From: Bacteroidetes bacterium GWF2_41_31
Lineage (GTDB): Bacteria > Bacteroidota > Bacteroidia > Bacteroidales > F082
NCBI GenBank assembly: GCA_001769215.1
Contig: MEOL01000050.1
Coordinates: forward strand, 1 to 64,000
DNA length: 64,000 bases
Direction of reading: 5' to 3'
Shown here: in pieces, positions 26,256 to 35,494 of the stretch
Layout: each line of letters begins with the position of its first letter
Position numbering within the stretch: the stretch's first letter is position 1
Program-made: the position numbers and the translations under genes
The notes under the pieces: model-generated
The model's database searches: none
What the model saw: only the letters and a program-made list of their open reading frames with translations
What the model was told of the DNA's origin: nothing

Positions 26256-26529
26256 ATACTTATTTTCGGAATGTCAGCCCGTGCAGTGGGAAAAATTAAT
26301 GCTCTTTTAGTTTTGCGAAGGGTTGACTTGTGTGTCGGGCAAAACCAAATATGCTGAAATGTGCAGCTGGCGTTTTGTCTGTCCGTTGATGGTAGAACTT
26401 TCGGTCTGCTAGGGTTGCTTGTAACAATTCGATATATTACTTCAAAACACGATGCTAAATTCGCAATTCGCGAATTGCAAATTGATTGGTGCTATTGAAA
26501 AGGCATGAGGACAGGTACTCTGTAAACCA
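26256..26529. other. Right flank of the McrBC-like island
   Basis: Holds a perfect 7-bp stem GTTTTGC/GCAAAAC (26310-26345). The 28-bp relative of the left flank is at 26311-26338, TTTGTCTGTCC at 26374-26384, and the inverted end GCTTGTAAC at 26417-26425. Beyond the presumed end is a perfect 16-bp palindrome GCAATTCGCGAATTGC (26463-26478). No gene is supported here. Confidence 0.55.
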
Positions 26530-27845
26530 TTATGTTGGCGATCCAACCACATGCCAATAGGTATTCCAATCCCAATATCCGATTCCATAAAAACACCCAT
26601 CGTAGGAGTAGGTCATTTTCAGGTTATAGGCAATCATCAAAGCAATAATCAACCAGAAGATAGATTGAATAAGCCAGCCTTTTTTTATGATGCTTTGGTA
26701 TCCATATCCAAGTGCAAGCGCAAAAAGTGCATAATACTCAACACAACAAAATTCCGGGCACCAAATGAACAGCCAAATTCGGGCTGCAACCAGCACGATA
26801 GCACATAGGAAAGCACCAAAAAGAGGATTCCGATCAGCACACCATTGCTTCTGCTCTGCTTTTGGAATATCATGTATACAATGGAAAAAAGCATGATCAG
26901 GACCAATGGCGTATACAACAACAATCCATTTTTTGGTGAAAACCAGGTAATCATCAGTTGAGGATTCAACCAATTGAATCCCTCATTGCCATATGAATAA
27001 CTTATAAAAGAACCTGTTAAATATTTCCAGTAAAACAGTTGCGGACTCAGCATGACTAAAACTGAGATTAAAATTATTCCCAACGTTTTAAGCTGAAAAA
27101 CAGAGCCCAGTCTTCTTTTGAGTTCATTCCTGTTTTGAACATCCAGAAAGAAAGTTCCCACCAGAAATATCACATTCAACGGGCGTAAAAGGATGATCAG
27201 TCCAGCGATCATCGAAATAATGACCAACCACAATATTTGCTTGTTCTCCTTTTCGTGGAATCGCTTCCATAAATATAAATAGCCTGAAAACAAGGCAAAT
27301 GAATATACATGCGACATCCCCGTTTCATCAATGGCGTAATAATATAAATTGGTTCCCAACACCAGTGAAGCCAAAACCAAAACCGTGGCAGAAATTTTAA
27401 AATAATTCCTTAAAAAGAGGTATAAAAACAGGATGCCAGCCAACAGATAAAACACAGCAGCCACATTAACAGCCCGGTGATAAACAGGAGAAAATCCATC
27501 TGCTTTCTGATGAAGTGGTGTCGCCAAAATATCCGCCACAAAGTAAAATGGGATTTGCATCAGCGCCACTCCACAGGTATATTTGGTTCTGATTTTGTGG
27601 CCTTTCAAGTCAAGGGAAAAACTGTTTCCGGTCCTGACATCCATCGAATCGGGGAATTCGGCAGGATTGAAAGCATACTTAAAAGTTGCCGGCAAATACA
27701 CATAATAGCCTGCTTTATCAGCCCAAATTTCACTGTGGTAATTAAAATATCCCGATTTGCTGTGCCGGTTAAAGGTCAGGAATATCATGATGCCCAGCAG
27801 CAGGATCAGGATTGAATACAAGAATTTCTTTTCGGTTTTTTTCAT
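26530..27845 (-). pseudogene. Membrane glycosyltransferase-like gene with a 5-bp duplication frameshift
   Basis: Two minus-strand frames together make one protein of about 437 residues. The N-terminal 360 residues (from ATG 27845) carry about ten membrane segments and an early KAGYYVYLPA motif, typical of GT-C/dolichyl-mannosyltransferase-like integral proteins. The frame should run from SFGARNFV into VEYYALFALALGYGYQ, then end TYSYDGCFYGIGYWDWN at 26530. The frames are separated by a tandem duplication of CAACA at 26739-26748. Removing five bases restores NFVEYYAL. It is either a real disabling mutation or an assembly error. The function is not known in detail. Confidence 0.8.
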
Positions 27846-28169
27846 TTGAGAACCTGCTCAATTAGTGATCCTGCTGACTGTAATATTCTTCATCATTTTC
27901 TGATTACAAATTAACTCCAAATTTATGATCCAACCACACTTATGATCTATTAATCGATAATCTACTCTGAAACCAACAAAATTAGGTAAAATTGCTTGAA
28001 ACCTAAATGCCCTGAATATCTTTTAAATATCTGTTTCCAACCGTTTAAAAACGCTTAAACACGTAAGTAAATGGTTATTAACCGAGTAACCTCTTGGAGC
28101 CGACATATCTTTGCTCCATCAATTGTTCATCGAAACTTTTAACTCACTATTCATTAATTATTTACTATC
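27846..28169 (+). promoter_or_regulatory. Upstream region of ssb with candidate -7 box
   Basis: A 324-bp gap between the broken membrane gene and ssb. TATCTTTG at 28106-28113 matches the TAnnTTTG -7 box and is 56 bp before the ssb ATG. No clear -33 element is seen. The remainder is AT-rich without recognisable structure. Confidence 0.4.
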
Positions 28170-28517
28170 ATGACAACTTTAAGAAACTCAGTTCAACTGA
28201 TTGGCCGCCTGGGCGCAGACCCTACAACCAAAAAATTTGGTGAAAACAATTCCATCACCAGTTTCAGACTGGCTACTACCGAATCGTTTAAAAACAAAGA
28301 CGGCGAGCGTGTTACCGATACCCAATGGCATCAGGTAGTGGCCCGCAATGGCAATGCCCGCGTAGCCGAAAAATACCTTCAAAAAGGACATGAAGTGGCT
28401 GTTTCAGGGAAACTGATCAATCGCTCGTGGGAGGACAAAGAAGGTAAAACACACTACATCACCGAAGTGGAAGTAAAAGAACTGGTATTGCTTGAGAGAA
28501 AAGCTAAGTCTGCCTGA
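28170..28517 (+). CDS. ssb: Single-stranded DNA-binding protein (short form)
   Basis: A 115-residue OB-fold protein with the classical SSB start (RNSVQLIGRLGADP), a central DTQWHQVVA and the oligomer strand VAVSGKLINRSWEDKEGKTH. It binds and protects single-stranded DNA in replication and repair. The usual flexible linker and acidic tip (DDDIPF-type) are absent, because the protein ends at ERKAKSA. It may therefore be a second, specialised SSB rather than the replicative one. It stands alone between a minus-strand pseudogene and the MOSC gene, with a shared terminator after it. Confidence 0.93.
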   Translation: MTTLRNSVQLIGRLGADPTTKKFGENNSITSFRLATTESFKNKDGERVTDTQWHQVVARNGNARVAEKYLQKGHEVAVSGKLINRSWEDKEGKTHYITEVEVKELVLLERKAKSA

Positions 28518-28552
28518 GCTTTCCTGAGAAACTTTAACCTGCTATTGATTTT

Positions 28553-28588
28553 AAAGTCCGGATCAACTGTGATTCGGACTTTTTTTTC
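28553..28588. terminator. Bidirectional terminator between ssb and the MOSC gene
   Basis: Stem AAAGTCCG/CGGACTTT is extended by GATC/GAT pairing around a short loop. It is followed by a T-run on the plus strand and has an A-rich start that serves the minus strand. The two convergent genes end on either side; its right edge overlaps the last codons of the MOSC gene. Confidence 0.8.
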
Positions 28589-29228
28589 GTGCCTCAAGAA
28601 AACCCAGGATATTGGTTTTAATGCTTTCAGATAAAAATGGTTCCTGAAGTGCATTTTCAATTAAATGACCGTTTAAGGTTCCTCCCCTAAAAAGACTGAA
28701 CACCTGGGCCACAGTAATATTACCAATGTCTTTTGGATCGAGCAAAACAACTTCATCGCCCACGTTTACAAACCCTTCTTCCAACACCCTGAAATAAGCA
28801 CCGGGGAAATCGGCCATTTGAAATTGTTTCACCATGCTCATGTCATTAAACCGGATTCCCAATTTATAGCATGGAATACGTGGCTGCGAAACCTGAATCA
28901 AAGCGCCTCCCACCTTAAAAAGTTGACCAATGAATAAGTTGGTTTCATCCAGACCCTCAATGGTCAGGTTCTCGCCAAACATCCCAGGTAGCATTTCTTT
29001 TTCAGGATATTGCTTTTCCCAAAAAGCATAGCCACCCAATCCATAAGCATAACAGGCTTTATCGATACCACCATGATAACGCCGATCAACCACGTGATCG
29101 TCTTTTACTCCAGATTTGGCAACAAAAATGGGTGCTATAGAAGAATATTTGTAAATACCTGTTTCCTCTTTTTTTCCATTGTAAACAATAGGGGTTCGTA
29201 CTCCAATATTAACCGCAACGATTTTCAC
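28563..29228 (-). CDS. MOSC-domain protein (YiiM-like)
   Basis: A 221-residue MOSC-domain protein. The family carries sulfur or molybdenum-cofactor chemistry through a conserved cysteine, here in QVSQPRIPCYKLGIRF (near residue 117). The N-terminal DHVVDRRYHGGIDKACYAY and GMFGENLTIEGLDE are family hallmarks. The C-terminal 3-alpha extension of YiiM-type members is present. It starts at GTG 29228, 11 bp after the DUF59 gene, and so extends the suf operon. YiiM relatives reduce N-hydroxylated compounds, but the substrate here is unknown. Confidence 0.88.
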   Translation of the reverse strand: MKIVAVNIGVRTPIVYNGKKEETGIYKYSSIAPIFVAKSGVKDDHVVDRRYHGGIDKACYAYGLGGYAFWEKQYPEKEMLPGMFGENLTIEGLDETNLFIGQLFKVGGALIQVSQPRIPCYKLGIRFNDMSMVKQFQMADFPGAYFRVLEEGFVNVGDEVVLLDPKDIGNITVAQVFSLFRGGTLNGHLIENALQEPFLSESIKTNILGFLEARKKSPNHS

Positions 29229-29239
29229 AAGCAGGTAAG

Positions 29240-29563
29240 TTAAAGCAGGCCCATTTCAAGTTTTGCCTCTTCCGACATCATCTCCATGTCCCAGGGGGGC
29301 TCAAATGTGATTTCAAGATTGACCTCTGTAACACCTGTGAGGAATCCGATTTCTTCCTTTACCTGGGCCGGCAAACTTTCGGCAACAGGGCAATTGGGTG
29401 CGGTGAGTGTCATCACCACCTTCACCAGCCCGTCTTCTTTCACATCGACCTCGTATATAAGCCCAAGTTCGTATATATTAACGGGAATTTCAGGGTCGTA
29501 AATATTCTTGGTTACGCGAATGATTTTTTCTGTCAGTTCACGGATTTCATCTGGGTTCATCAT
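29240..29563 (-). CDS. sufT: DUF59/MIP18-family Fe-S assembly protein (SufT-like)
   Basis: A 107-residue protein of the MIP18 (DUF59) family, whose members help deliver Fe-S clusters to target proteins. The hallmark cysteine is in TLTAPNCPVAESLP, and the N-terminal DPEIPVNIYELGLIY is typical. The first of two adjacent ATGs (29563) forms an ATGA overlap with sufE, supporting coupled translation inside the suf operon. Confidence 0.85.
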   Translation of the reverse strand: MMNPDEIRELTEKIIRVTKNIYDPEIPVNIYELGLIYEVDVKEDGLVKVVMTLTAPNCPVAESLPAQVKEEIGFLTGVTEVNLEITFEPPWDMEMMSEEAKLEMGLL

Positions 29564-29988
29564 AGCTGATTTGATTTTAACTGAAAAGCCCTGGCATACA
29601 GTTGAATTTGTTTGATCATGGAAGCCAGACCATTGGCACGGGTTGGCGAGAGGTGCTCCTGCAAGCCGATGCTTTCCAAAAATGAAAAATCCGCTTCCAA
29701 AATTTCCTTCGGAGTATGGTTTGAAAGAATACGAATCAACAACGAAACAATGCCTTTGGTAATAACGGCATCGCTATCGGCAGTAAAAACAATCTGCCCT
29801 TCCTGTTCTTCGGCATGCAACCAAACACGCGACTGGCAGCCGGAGATCAGGTGGTTGTTTGTTTTGAATTGTGAGTCAATCACCGGAAGGTCCTTTCCCA
29901 GTTCGATGAGGTAGGCGTATTTGTCCATCCAATCATCAAACATCCAAAATTCCTCCACAACGGCCTGTGCTTTTTCTTTTATTGTCAT
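29560..29988 (-). CDS. sufE: SufE sulfur-transfer protein
   Basis: A 142-residue SufE. The sulfur-accepting cysteine is C51 in HLISGCQSRVWL. It accepts persulfide from SufS and passes it to the SufBCD scaffold. The gene follows sufS by about 20 bp and overlaps the next gene. Confidence 0.95.
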   Translation of the reverse strand: MTIKEKAQAVVEEFWMFDDWMDKYAYLIELGKDLPVIDSQFKTNNHLISGCQSRVWLHAEEQEGQIVFTADSDAVITKGIVSLLIRILSNHTPKEILEADFSFLESIGLQEHLSPTRANGLASMIKQIQLYARAFQLKSNQL

Positions 29989-30008
29989 TTCAAATTTAAT
30001 TTTCAGTT

Positions 30009-31226
30009 TTACAACAACATATTAATCGCCCTTTTCAGGGAGTCGATGAAATAATCCACTTCGGAAAGTGTATTATACAAACCAAAAGAAACCCGGATGG
30101 TACCATTTAAACCAAGCGACTCCACCAAAGGTTGTGCACAATGATTCCCGGTACGAACTGCTATGCCCATCTGATCGAGCAATGTTCCCAGGTCGTAAGG
30201 GTGAATGCCCTCAACAATAAATGATATTACTGCCGTTTTTTGTTTTGCCCGACCAATGATTTTAATACCGGGGATTTTTAAAAGTGATGAGGTGGCATGT
30301 TCCAGCAAACCATCTTCATATTGTTGAATATTTTTTATTCCGAGAGTATCCAGGTAGCGCAATGCCGTTTCCATTCCCAGCACATCTGCCACATTGGGTG
30401 TGCCGGCCTCAAATTTATAGGGTAACTTGTTAAAAACAGTTTTGTCGAAGCTTACCTGGTCAATCATTTCACCACCAAACTGACAGGGAGGTAATTTGTT
30501 CAGCCATTCCGATTTTCCATAAAGTACCCCTGTTCCCATGGGACCGTAGGCTTTATGTGCCGAGAAGGCATAAAACTCACAATCTAATTCCTGCACATCC
30601 ACCTGAACGTGGGCAATGGCCTGAGCTCCGTCAATTAAAACCGGAATGTTGTATCGATGAGCTTCCGCAACGAGTTCTTTCACAGGATTGATGGTTCCCA
30701 GCACATTGCTGATGTGGGTGAAAGCAAGTATTTTTACTTTCGGTGAAAGCATTTTTCTTGCTACAGGCATGTCCAGCATACCATCTTCCAATACCTGAAT
30801 CACACATAAATGTGCTTCTTTGTTTTTACATAATTGTTGCCAGGGAACCAGGTTGCTGTGGTGTTCCATGGCCGTAATCAGGACTTCATCCCCCTTTTGG
30901 ATGAAGGAATGAAAGCTTGAAGCGACCAGATTGATGGAATCGGTTGTGCCACGCGTAAAAATGACTTCCTCCGTTCTCTGAGCATTAATGTATTGCGCGA
31001 TAAAATTTCGGGCACCTTCAAAACTAACTGTTGCCAGGTTGCTCAAATGATGTGCTCCCCGGTGAACATTGCTGTTTTCGGTTTCGTAATACTGCACCAA
31101 CCTGTCGATCACCTGGCGGGGTTTTTGTGTAGTGGCTCCGTTATCGAAGTACACCAGCGGTTTTCCGTGCACCTGCGTCGACAGGATAGGAAAATCATTG
31201 CGCAATTGGTTAACAGGAAAGGCCAT
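30009..31226 (-). CDS. sufS: SufS cysteine desulfurase
   Basis: A 405-residue PLP enzyme that takes sulfur from cysteine for Fe-S cluster assembly. The PLP lysine is in FSAHKAYGPMGTG, the catalytic cysteine in RTGNHCAQP, and the N-terminus (FPILSTQVHGKPLVYFDNGATTQKP) is the standard class-II desulfurase start. The short loop before the cysteine marks it as SufS rather than IscS. It lies 4 bp from the sufD stop. Confidence 0.96.
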   Translation of the reverse strand: MAFPVNQLRNDFPILSTQVHGKPLVYFDNGATTQKPRQVIDRLVQYYETENSNVHRGAHHLSNLATVSFEGARNFIAQYINAQRTEEVIFTRGTTDSINLVASSFHSFIQKGDEVLITAMEHHSNLVPWQQLCKNKEAHLCVIQVLEDGMLDMPVARKMLSPKVKILAFTHISNVLGTINPVKELVAEAHRYNIPVLIDGAQAIAHVQVDVQELDCEFYAFSAHKAYGPMGTGVLYGKSEWLNKLPPCQFGGEMIDQVSFDKTVFNKLPYKFEAGTPNVADVLGMETALRYLDTLGIKNIQQYEDGLLEHATSSLLKIPGIKIIGRAKQKTAVISFIVEGIHPYDLGTLLDQMGIAVRTGNHCAQPLVESLGLNGTIRVSFGLYNTLSEVDYFIDSLKRAINMLL

Positions 31227-31229
31227 GTT

Positions 31230-32645
31230 TTAAATTTTACTCATATCAATTTCAAATTCCATGGGGATGTCCGGTGTAGAACAATGCAATACGCACTTTT
31301 CGCAAATGGATAATTCGCCTCGCAGACGTTTTTTAACCATGTCTTCAATGCTTACGCGAAGTGGCTGTATGTCAATTTTTTCAGCCACTTCGGCTGCAAA
31401 AGCATACATCAGCAACAAACGGGCATCACGCTTACAGATACCACGTTGCATCAGATAGAACATGGCATCATGATCGAGCTGACCGATGGTGGCACCATGG
31501 CTGCATTTTACATCATCTGCATAGATTTCCAAAAAAGGCATGGTATCCACCTTGGCGGTGGAAGTCATGAGGATATTGTTGTTTCGCTGAAAAGCGTTGG
31601 TTTTCTGGGCATCCCTGCCCACAAGAACAAACCCGTTAAAAATGGCAGAGGATTCATCATCCAACACCCCTTTGAACAATTCAGAACTATTGCAATTAGG
31701 AACAGCATGGTTTACAAACACCTGGTTATCTACCTGTTGTTTTTTATCCATGAGGTAAATACCATTCAAATCCGCTTCAGCACCTTCACCCTGCAAATCC
31801 ACATTCAGTTCGTTGCGGATAGCCCCACCGTTTAAGGTGATCACATTCACTTTTAAACGGCTGTTACGCTGTTGAACCACGGAAGTGCTGTTTATCAGAA
31901 ATGTATGATTGTTAATATTTTGTAGCTTATACAAATCGAGGCTGGCGTTCTCACCGATAAAAATCTCAGTAACCGTATTAATCATACTGGATTGATGATT
32001 AACAGAGTCATCGCAATGCATGAGCGACAAATGGCTGTTCTTACCTAATATCACCAGGTTGCGCGAGTTGATCATCAGCTTTTGTGTATCATTCACCATT
32101 TTAATCAACTGGATTGATTCCTCAACATGCACCTGATCGGGAACATAAATAAATAAACCATCATTAAAAAAGGCTGTATTTATATGCGAATAACCATGCA
32201 AATTGTATTTTGCGATTTTGCCAAAATGCCGTTCAAATAATTCAGGAACCTCTTTTTGAGCCGTCTGAATGCTGCCAATCACCACCCCATTTTCCATGGT
32301 GCGTAGTGTTTGTTTCTCTGAGGTATAATACCAGCCATTGAGCAATGCTTCCACTTGGGTGGTAAAACCATGAATGGAACATTGAAATATTTCGCTTACT
32401 TTTTGTGTATAAGTAGGCTTTGAACTAACTACCTCATAAGATTGCTCACTAACCTGATCAAATTTGGAGTTTCGCCACTTCTCGTTTAAACGGCCTGGCA
32501 ATCCGGTTTTCCTGAATGCTTCATAAGCGAGCAAACGTGCTTCCGTCACCTTAGTTAATTCGTTTGAAGATCGACTCAGGGAACTTTCAAACGAATTTCG
32601 CAGGGCGGACTCCAGGATTGAATATTTTTTTTCTGATGGATTCAT
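31230..32645 (-). CDS. sufD: SufD, Fe-S scaffold subunit
   Basis: About 471 residues. The right-handed beta-helix core ends with the family signature MPFLEIYADDVKCSHGATIG, followed by DHDAMFYLMQRGI. It forms the SufBC2D scaffold with SufB and SufC. The start is placed at ATG 32643-32645, preceded by AGAGAGG. An in-frame start 21 bp earlier is less likely because it would include that ribosome-binding site. Confidence 0.93.
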   Translation of the reverse strand: MNPSEKKYSILESALRNSFESSLSRSSNELTKVTEARLLAYEAFRKTGLPGRLNEKWRNSKFDQVSEQSYEVVSSKPTYTQKVSEIFQCSIHGFTTQVEALLNGWYYTSEKQTLRTMENGVVIGSIQTAQKEVPELFERHFGKIAKYNLHGYSHINTAFFNDGLFIYVPDQVHVEESIQLIKMVNDTQKLMINSRNLVILGKNSHLSLMHCDDSVNHQSSMINTVTEIFIGENASLDLYKLQNINNHTFLINSTSVVQQRNSRLKVNVITLNGGAIRNELNVDLQGEGAEADLNGIYLMDKKQQVDNQVFVNHAVPNCNSSELFKGVLDDESSAIFNGFVLVGRDAQKTNAFQRNNNILMTSTAKVDTMPFLEIYADDVKCSHGATIGQLDHDAMFYLMQRGICKRDARLLLMYAFAAEVAEKIDIQPLRVSIEDMVKKRLRGELSICEKCVLHCSTPDIPMEFEIDMSKI

Positions 32646-32675
32646 ATCAAATTTACCTCTCTGCATTCAGTTTTA

Positions 32676-33416
32676 CTACTTAAGCCAGTCGTATCCTTTT
32701 TCTTCAAGTTCGAATGCCAGCTCTTTTCCTCCCGATTTCACGATGCGGCCATCGTACATAACATGTACAAAATCGGGTACAATAAAGTCGAGCAGTCGTT
32801 GGTAATGTGTAATCACCACGAAACCATTGTCGTTCGATCGCAATGCGTTAACGCCTTTAGCAACTACTTTCAGCGCATCAATGTCCAGACCCGAATCGGT
32901 TTCATCTAAAATCGCCAGTGCAGGTTCCAACATGGCCATTTGAAAAATTTCATTTTTCTTTTTTTCTCCACCTGAAAACCCTTCGTTTACAGAACGGTTG
33001 TTCAATTTCGCCTGAATTTCGACCAATTGCTTCTTTTCTTCCATTCTTTTCAGGAATTCTCCTCCGGTGAGGATGGGCAAACCTTCGAATTCATGTTTGG
33101 CATTTAAGGCTGTCCGCATGAAGTTGGTCATGCTAACTCCCGGAATTTCCACCGGATACTGAAAACTTAAAAAAACACCCTTGTTTGCCCGTTCGTTGGG
33201 GAGCATCTCATTGATTAACTCCTCTTTAAACCAGATTTCGCCCTGGGTGATTTCATAACCATTGCGCCCGGTAATGGCAGCGGCCAACGTACTTTTGCCG
33301 GTTCCGTTGGGACCCATGATGGCATGAACTTCCCCTTCGTTTACGATCAGGTTTAACCCTTTTAATATTTCTTTTCCATTAATGGAAACATGAAGATTAT
33401 TAATATTCAGTAGCAT
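32676..33416 (-). CDS. sufC: SufC ATPase of the Fe-S assembly complex
   Basis: A 246-residue ABC-type ATPase with Walker A GPNGTGKST (about 35-43), signature FSGGEKKKNEI and Walker B LAILDETDSGLD. The E-T-D replacing the usual E-P-T is a known SufC feature. It powers cluster assembly on SufBD. It lies between sufB and sufD in the standard order. Confidence 0.96.
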   Translation of the reverse strand: MLLNINNLHVSINGKEILKGLNLIVNEGEVHAIMGPNGTGKSTLAAAITGRNGYEITQGEIWFKEELINEMLPNERANKGVFLSFQYPVEIPGVSMTNFMRTALNAKHEFEGLPILTGGEFLKRMEEKKQLVEIQAKLNNRSVNEGFSGGEKKKNEIFQMAMLEPALAILDETDSGLDIDALKVVAKGVNALRSNDNGFVVITHYQRLLDFIVPDFVHVMYDGRIVKSGGKELAFELEEKGYDWLK

Positions 33417-33458
33417 TCTACTCTTTTTTTATTAAATAACTATCTAATTAAATGACGT

Positions 33459-34913
33459 TTAGCCTACACTGCCCTCCAGCGTGATGGCCAATAATTTTTG
33501 AGCCTCCACAGCGAACTCCATGGGAAGTTTGTTGAGCACTTCTTTGGCATAACCGTTGACGATGAGTCCGATGGCTTTTTCCGAATCGATTCCGCGTTGC
33601 TGACAATAAAATAATTGGTCTTCTGAAATTTTGGATGTGGTAGCCTCATGTTCCACCACAGAGGTTTCGTTTCCGGTGTTGATATAGGGGAAAGTATGGG
33701 CTCCGCATTTACTTCCAAGCAACAGCGAATCGCATTGTGAAAAATTACGCGAATTGCTCGCTTTTTTGGCAATGCGAACCATTCCCCGGTAGCTGTTGTT
33801 GCTAAAGCCGGCTGAAATGCCTTTTGAAATAATGGTGCTCTTTGTGTTCTTACCCAGATGAATCATTTTTGTTCCGGTGTCAGCCTGTTGGTAGTGGTTG
33901 GTAACGGCTACCGAATAAAACTCACCAATACTGTGGTCACCTTTTAATATGCAGGAAGGATATTTCCAGGTAATTGCAGATCCTGTTTCAACCTGTGTCC
34001 AGCTGATTTTCGAATGATCGCCTTTACAAATACCCCGTTTTGTCACAAAATTATAAATCCCGCCTTTTCCGTTTTTATCTCCCGGGTACCAGTTTTGTAC
34101 AGTGGAATATTTTACCTCCGCTCCTGTTTCAGCAATAATTTCAACGATTGCGGCATGCAATTGGTTTTCATCACGTTGAGGCGCAGTGCAACCCTCCAGA
34201 TAACTCACATAAGCTCCTTCGTCAGCCACCAGTAAGGTGCGTTCGAACTGACCGGTATTAGCGGCATTAATTCTAAAATAGGTTGACAATTCCATTGGGC
34301 TGCGCACACCTTTTGGGATATAGCAAAACGAGCCATCACTAAAAACGGCTGAATTAAGTGCAGCAAAAAAGTTGTCACGATAAGGCACCACGCTACCCAT
34401 GTATTTTTTTACCAATTCGGGATATTCTTGCACGGCTTCGCTGAACGAACAAAAGATGATGCCATGTTTCGATAGCGTTTCCCTAAAAGTAGTTTTTACC
34501 GAAACACTATCAATGACCGCATCCACAGCAACTCCGGAGAGAACTTTTTGTTCTTCAAGTGAAATACCCAGTTTTTTAAAGGTGTCGAGCAGCTCAGGGT
34601 CTACTTCGTCCAGGCTTTCGAGCTGCTTTTTCTTTTTTGGAGCTGCATAATAGATGATATCCTGGTATTTGATTGGAGGATGATGCAAATGAGCCCAGGT
34701 TGGTTCTTCTATGGTAAGCCAGTGATGAAATGCTTTTAATCGAAATTCGAGTAACCAGTCGGGTTCGTTTTTTTTGGCAGAAATAAACCGGATGGTTTCT
34801 TCCGTTAACCCGACAGCGGCAGTATCCATCTCAATATTTGTATAAAACCCATACTTATATTCTTTTGATGTTACTTCCTCTAATATATTGTTCTGATCTT
34901 TATCTTCTGACAT
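33459..34913 (-). CDS. sufB: SufB, Fe-S scaffold subunit
   Basis: A 484-residue SufB with the diagnostic C-terminal pattern [28 protein letters not shown] and the conserved middle [17 protein letters not shown]. It is first gene of sufB-C-D-S-E-DUF59-MOSC, which builds Fe-S clusters and is normally induced by oxidative stress or iron lack. Upstream, TATTTTTG on the minus strand (34949-34956) fits a -7 box about 40 bp before the ATG. Confidence 0.96.
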   Translation of the reverse strand: MSEDKDQNNILEEVTSKEYKYGFYTNIEMDTAAVGLTEETIRFISAKKNEPDWLLEFRLKAFHHWLTIEEPTWAHLHHPPIKYQDIIYYAAPKKKKQLESLDEVDPELLDTFKKLGISLEEQKVLSGVAVDAVIDSVSVKTTFRETLSKHGIIFCSFSEAVQEYPELVKKYMGSVVPYRDNFFAALNSAVFSDGSFCYIPKGVRSPMELSTYFRINAANTGQFERTLLVADEGAYVSYLEGCTAPQRDENQLHAAIVEIIAETGAEVKYSTVQNWYPGDKNGKGGIYNFVTKRGICKGDHSKISWTQVETGSAITWKYPSCILKGDHSIGEFYSVAVTNHYQQADTGTKMIHLGKNTKSTIISKGISAGFSNNSYRGMVRIAKKASNSRNFSQCDSLLLGSKCGAHTFPYINTGNETSVVEHEATTSKISEDQLFYCQQRGIDSEKAIGLIVNGYAKEVLNKLPMEFAVEAQKLLAITLEGSVG

Positions 34914-34948
34914 TTTGTTCCTATTTAGAACTATTTTAAATAAGATTG

Positions 34949-34956
34949 CAAAAATA
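34949..34956 (-). promoter_or_regulatory. Candidate -7 box of the suf operon
   Basis: TATTTTTG on the minus strand matches TAnnTTTG, 36-43 bp before the sufB ATG. A TTTG lies only 12 bases upstream, closer than the usual 19-21, so the -33 element is unclear. Confidence 0.4.
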
Positions 34957-35075
34957 CGAATTATATATCAAACATAGGGTTCGTCTAACGAATTTCGATG
35001 CAACCCTTACAAAATGAATGGTTAACCAATCTTTTCACTTTAAAGACTCAAAGGACACCAGGAAACACCAGGATT

Positions 35076-35112
35076 AAAGGCACTATAAACTGAAATTCTT
35101 TGTGCCTTTTGG
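35076..35112. terminator. Hairpin downstream of the HPt gene
   Basis: Arms AAAGGCAC and GTGCCTTT enclose an 18-base loop, 25 bp past the HPt stop codon (35138). Read on the minus strand it is followed only by TAAT rather than a full T-run, so terminator function is tentative. Confidence 0.4.
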
Positions 35113-35137
35113 AAAAAAATTCTCTGGAAAGATTAAC

Positions 35138-35494
35138 TCAATGACGGAGTTCGTCTGCCATGATTTTAAGCGCGTATTGAAGGGTAACGGTCAGTTCCTC
35201 GACCAGGGCAGGAACCTCTCGCTGAGTTGCGCCATCCTTCGAAAAGAGTTCCAAGGTTCTGATGACCTTCATGGCTTGCTGTAAATCGAACACATCAAGT
35301 GATGGTTTTATCCGGTGCGCGATGGTGGCCACCTCATCAAAACAGCCTCTGGCGGCATTTTCCTTAAGCAAAACCAGTTCAGGCGGAATGGTTTCCAGAA
35401 AAAGCCCAATCATTTCGACCACTTGCTGTGGATCGTCTCCTAAAAATCCGGATAGTTTTTTCAGGTTATATGGTTTAGGTTCTTGCGTGCTCAT
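35138..35494 (-). CDS. HPt (histidine phosphotransfer) protein
   Basis: A 118-residue four-helix HPt module with the phosphorylatable H60 in IAHRIKPSLDVF. HPt proteins relay phosphate between a hybrid kinase and a response regulator. Its ATG overlaps the stop of the NtrC-type gene upstream as ATGA, so the two are made together. No hybrid kinase is encoded in this window. The likely partner is the receiver domain of that regulator (D54). Confidence 0.85.
   Translation of the reverse strand: MSTQEPKPYNLKKLSGFLGDDPQQVVEMIGLFLETIPPELVLLKENAARGCFDEVATIAHRIKPSLDVFDLQQAMKVIRTLELFSKDGATQREVPALVEELTVTLQYALKIMADELRH

Noticed and set aside
26463-26478. Perfect 16-bp palindrome as the operator of the XRE gene
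   Set aside because: It lies more than 200 bp from the chosen start and outside the presumed island end, so a link to the island regulator is not supported.
26685-26973. Programmed frameshift or two separate genes at 26530-27845
   Set aside because: There is no slippery heptamer; the frames are separated by a simple tandem 5-mer duplication, and the downstream part makes sense only as the end of the same protein.
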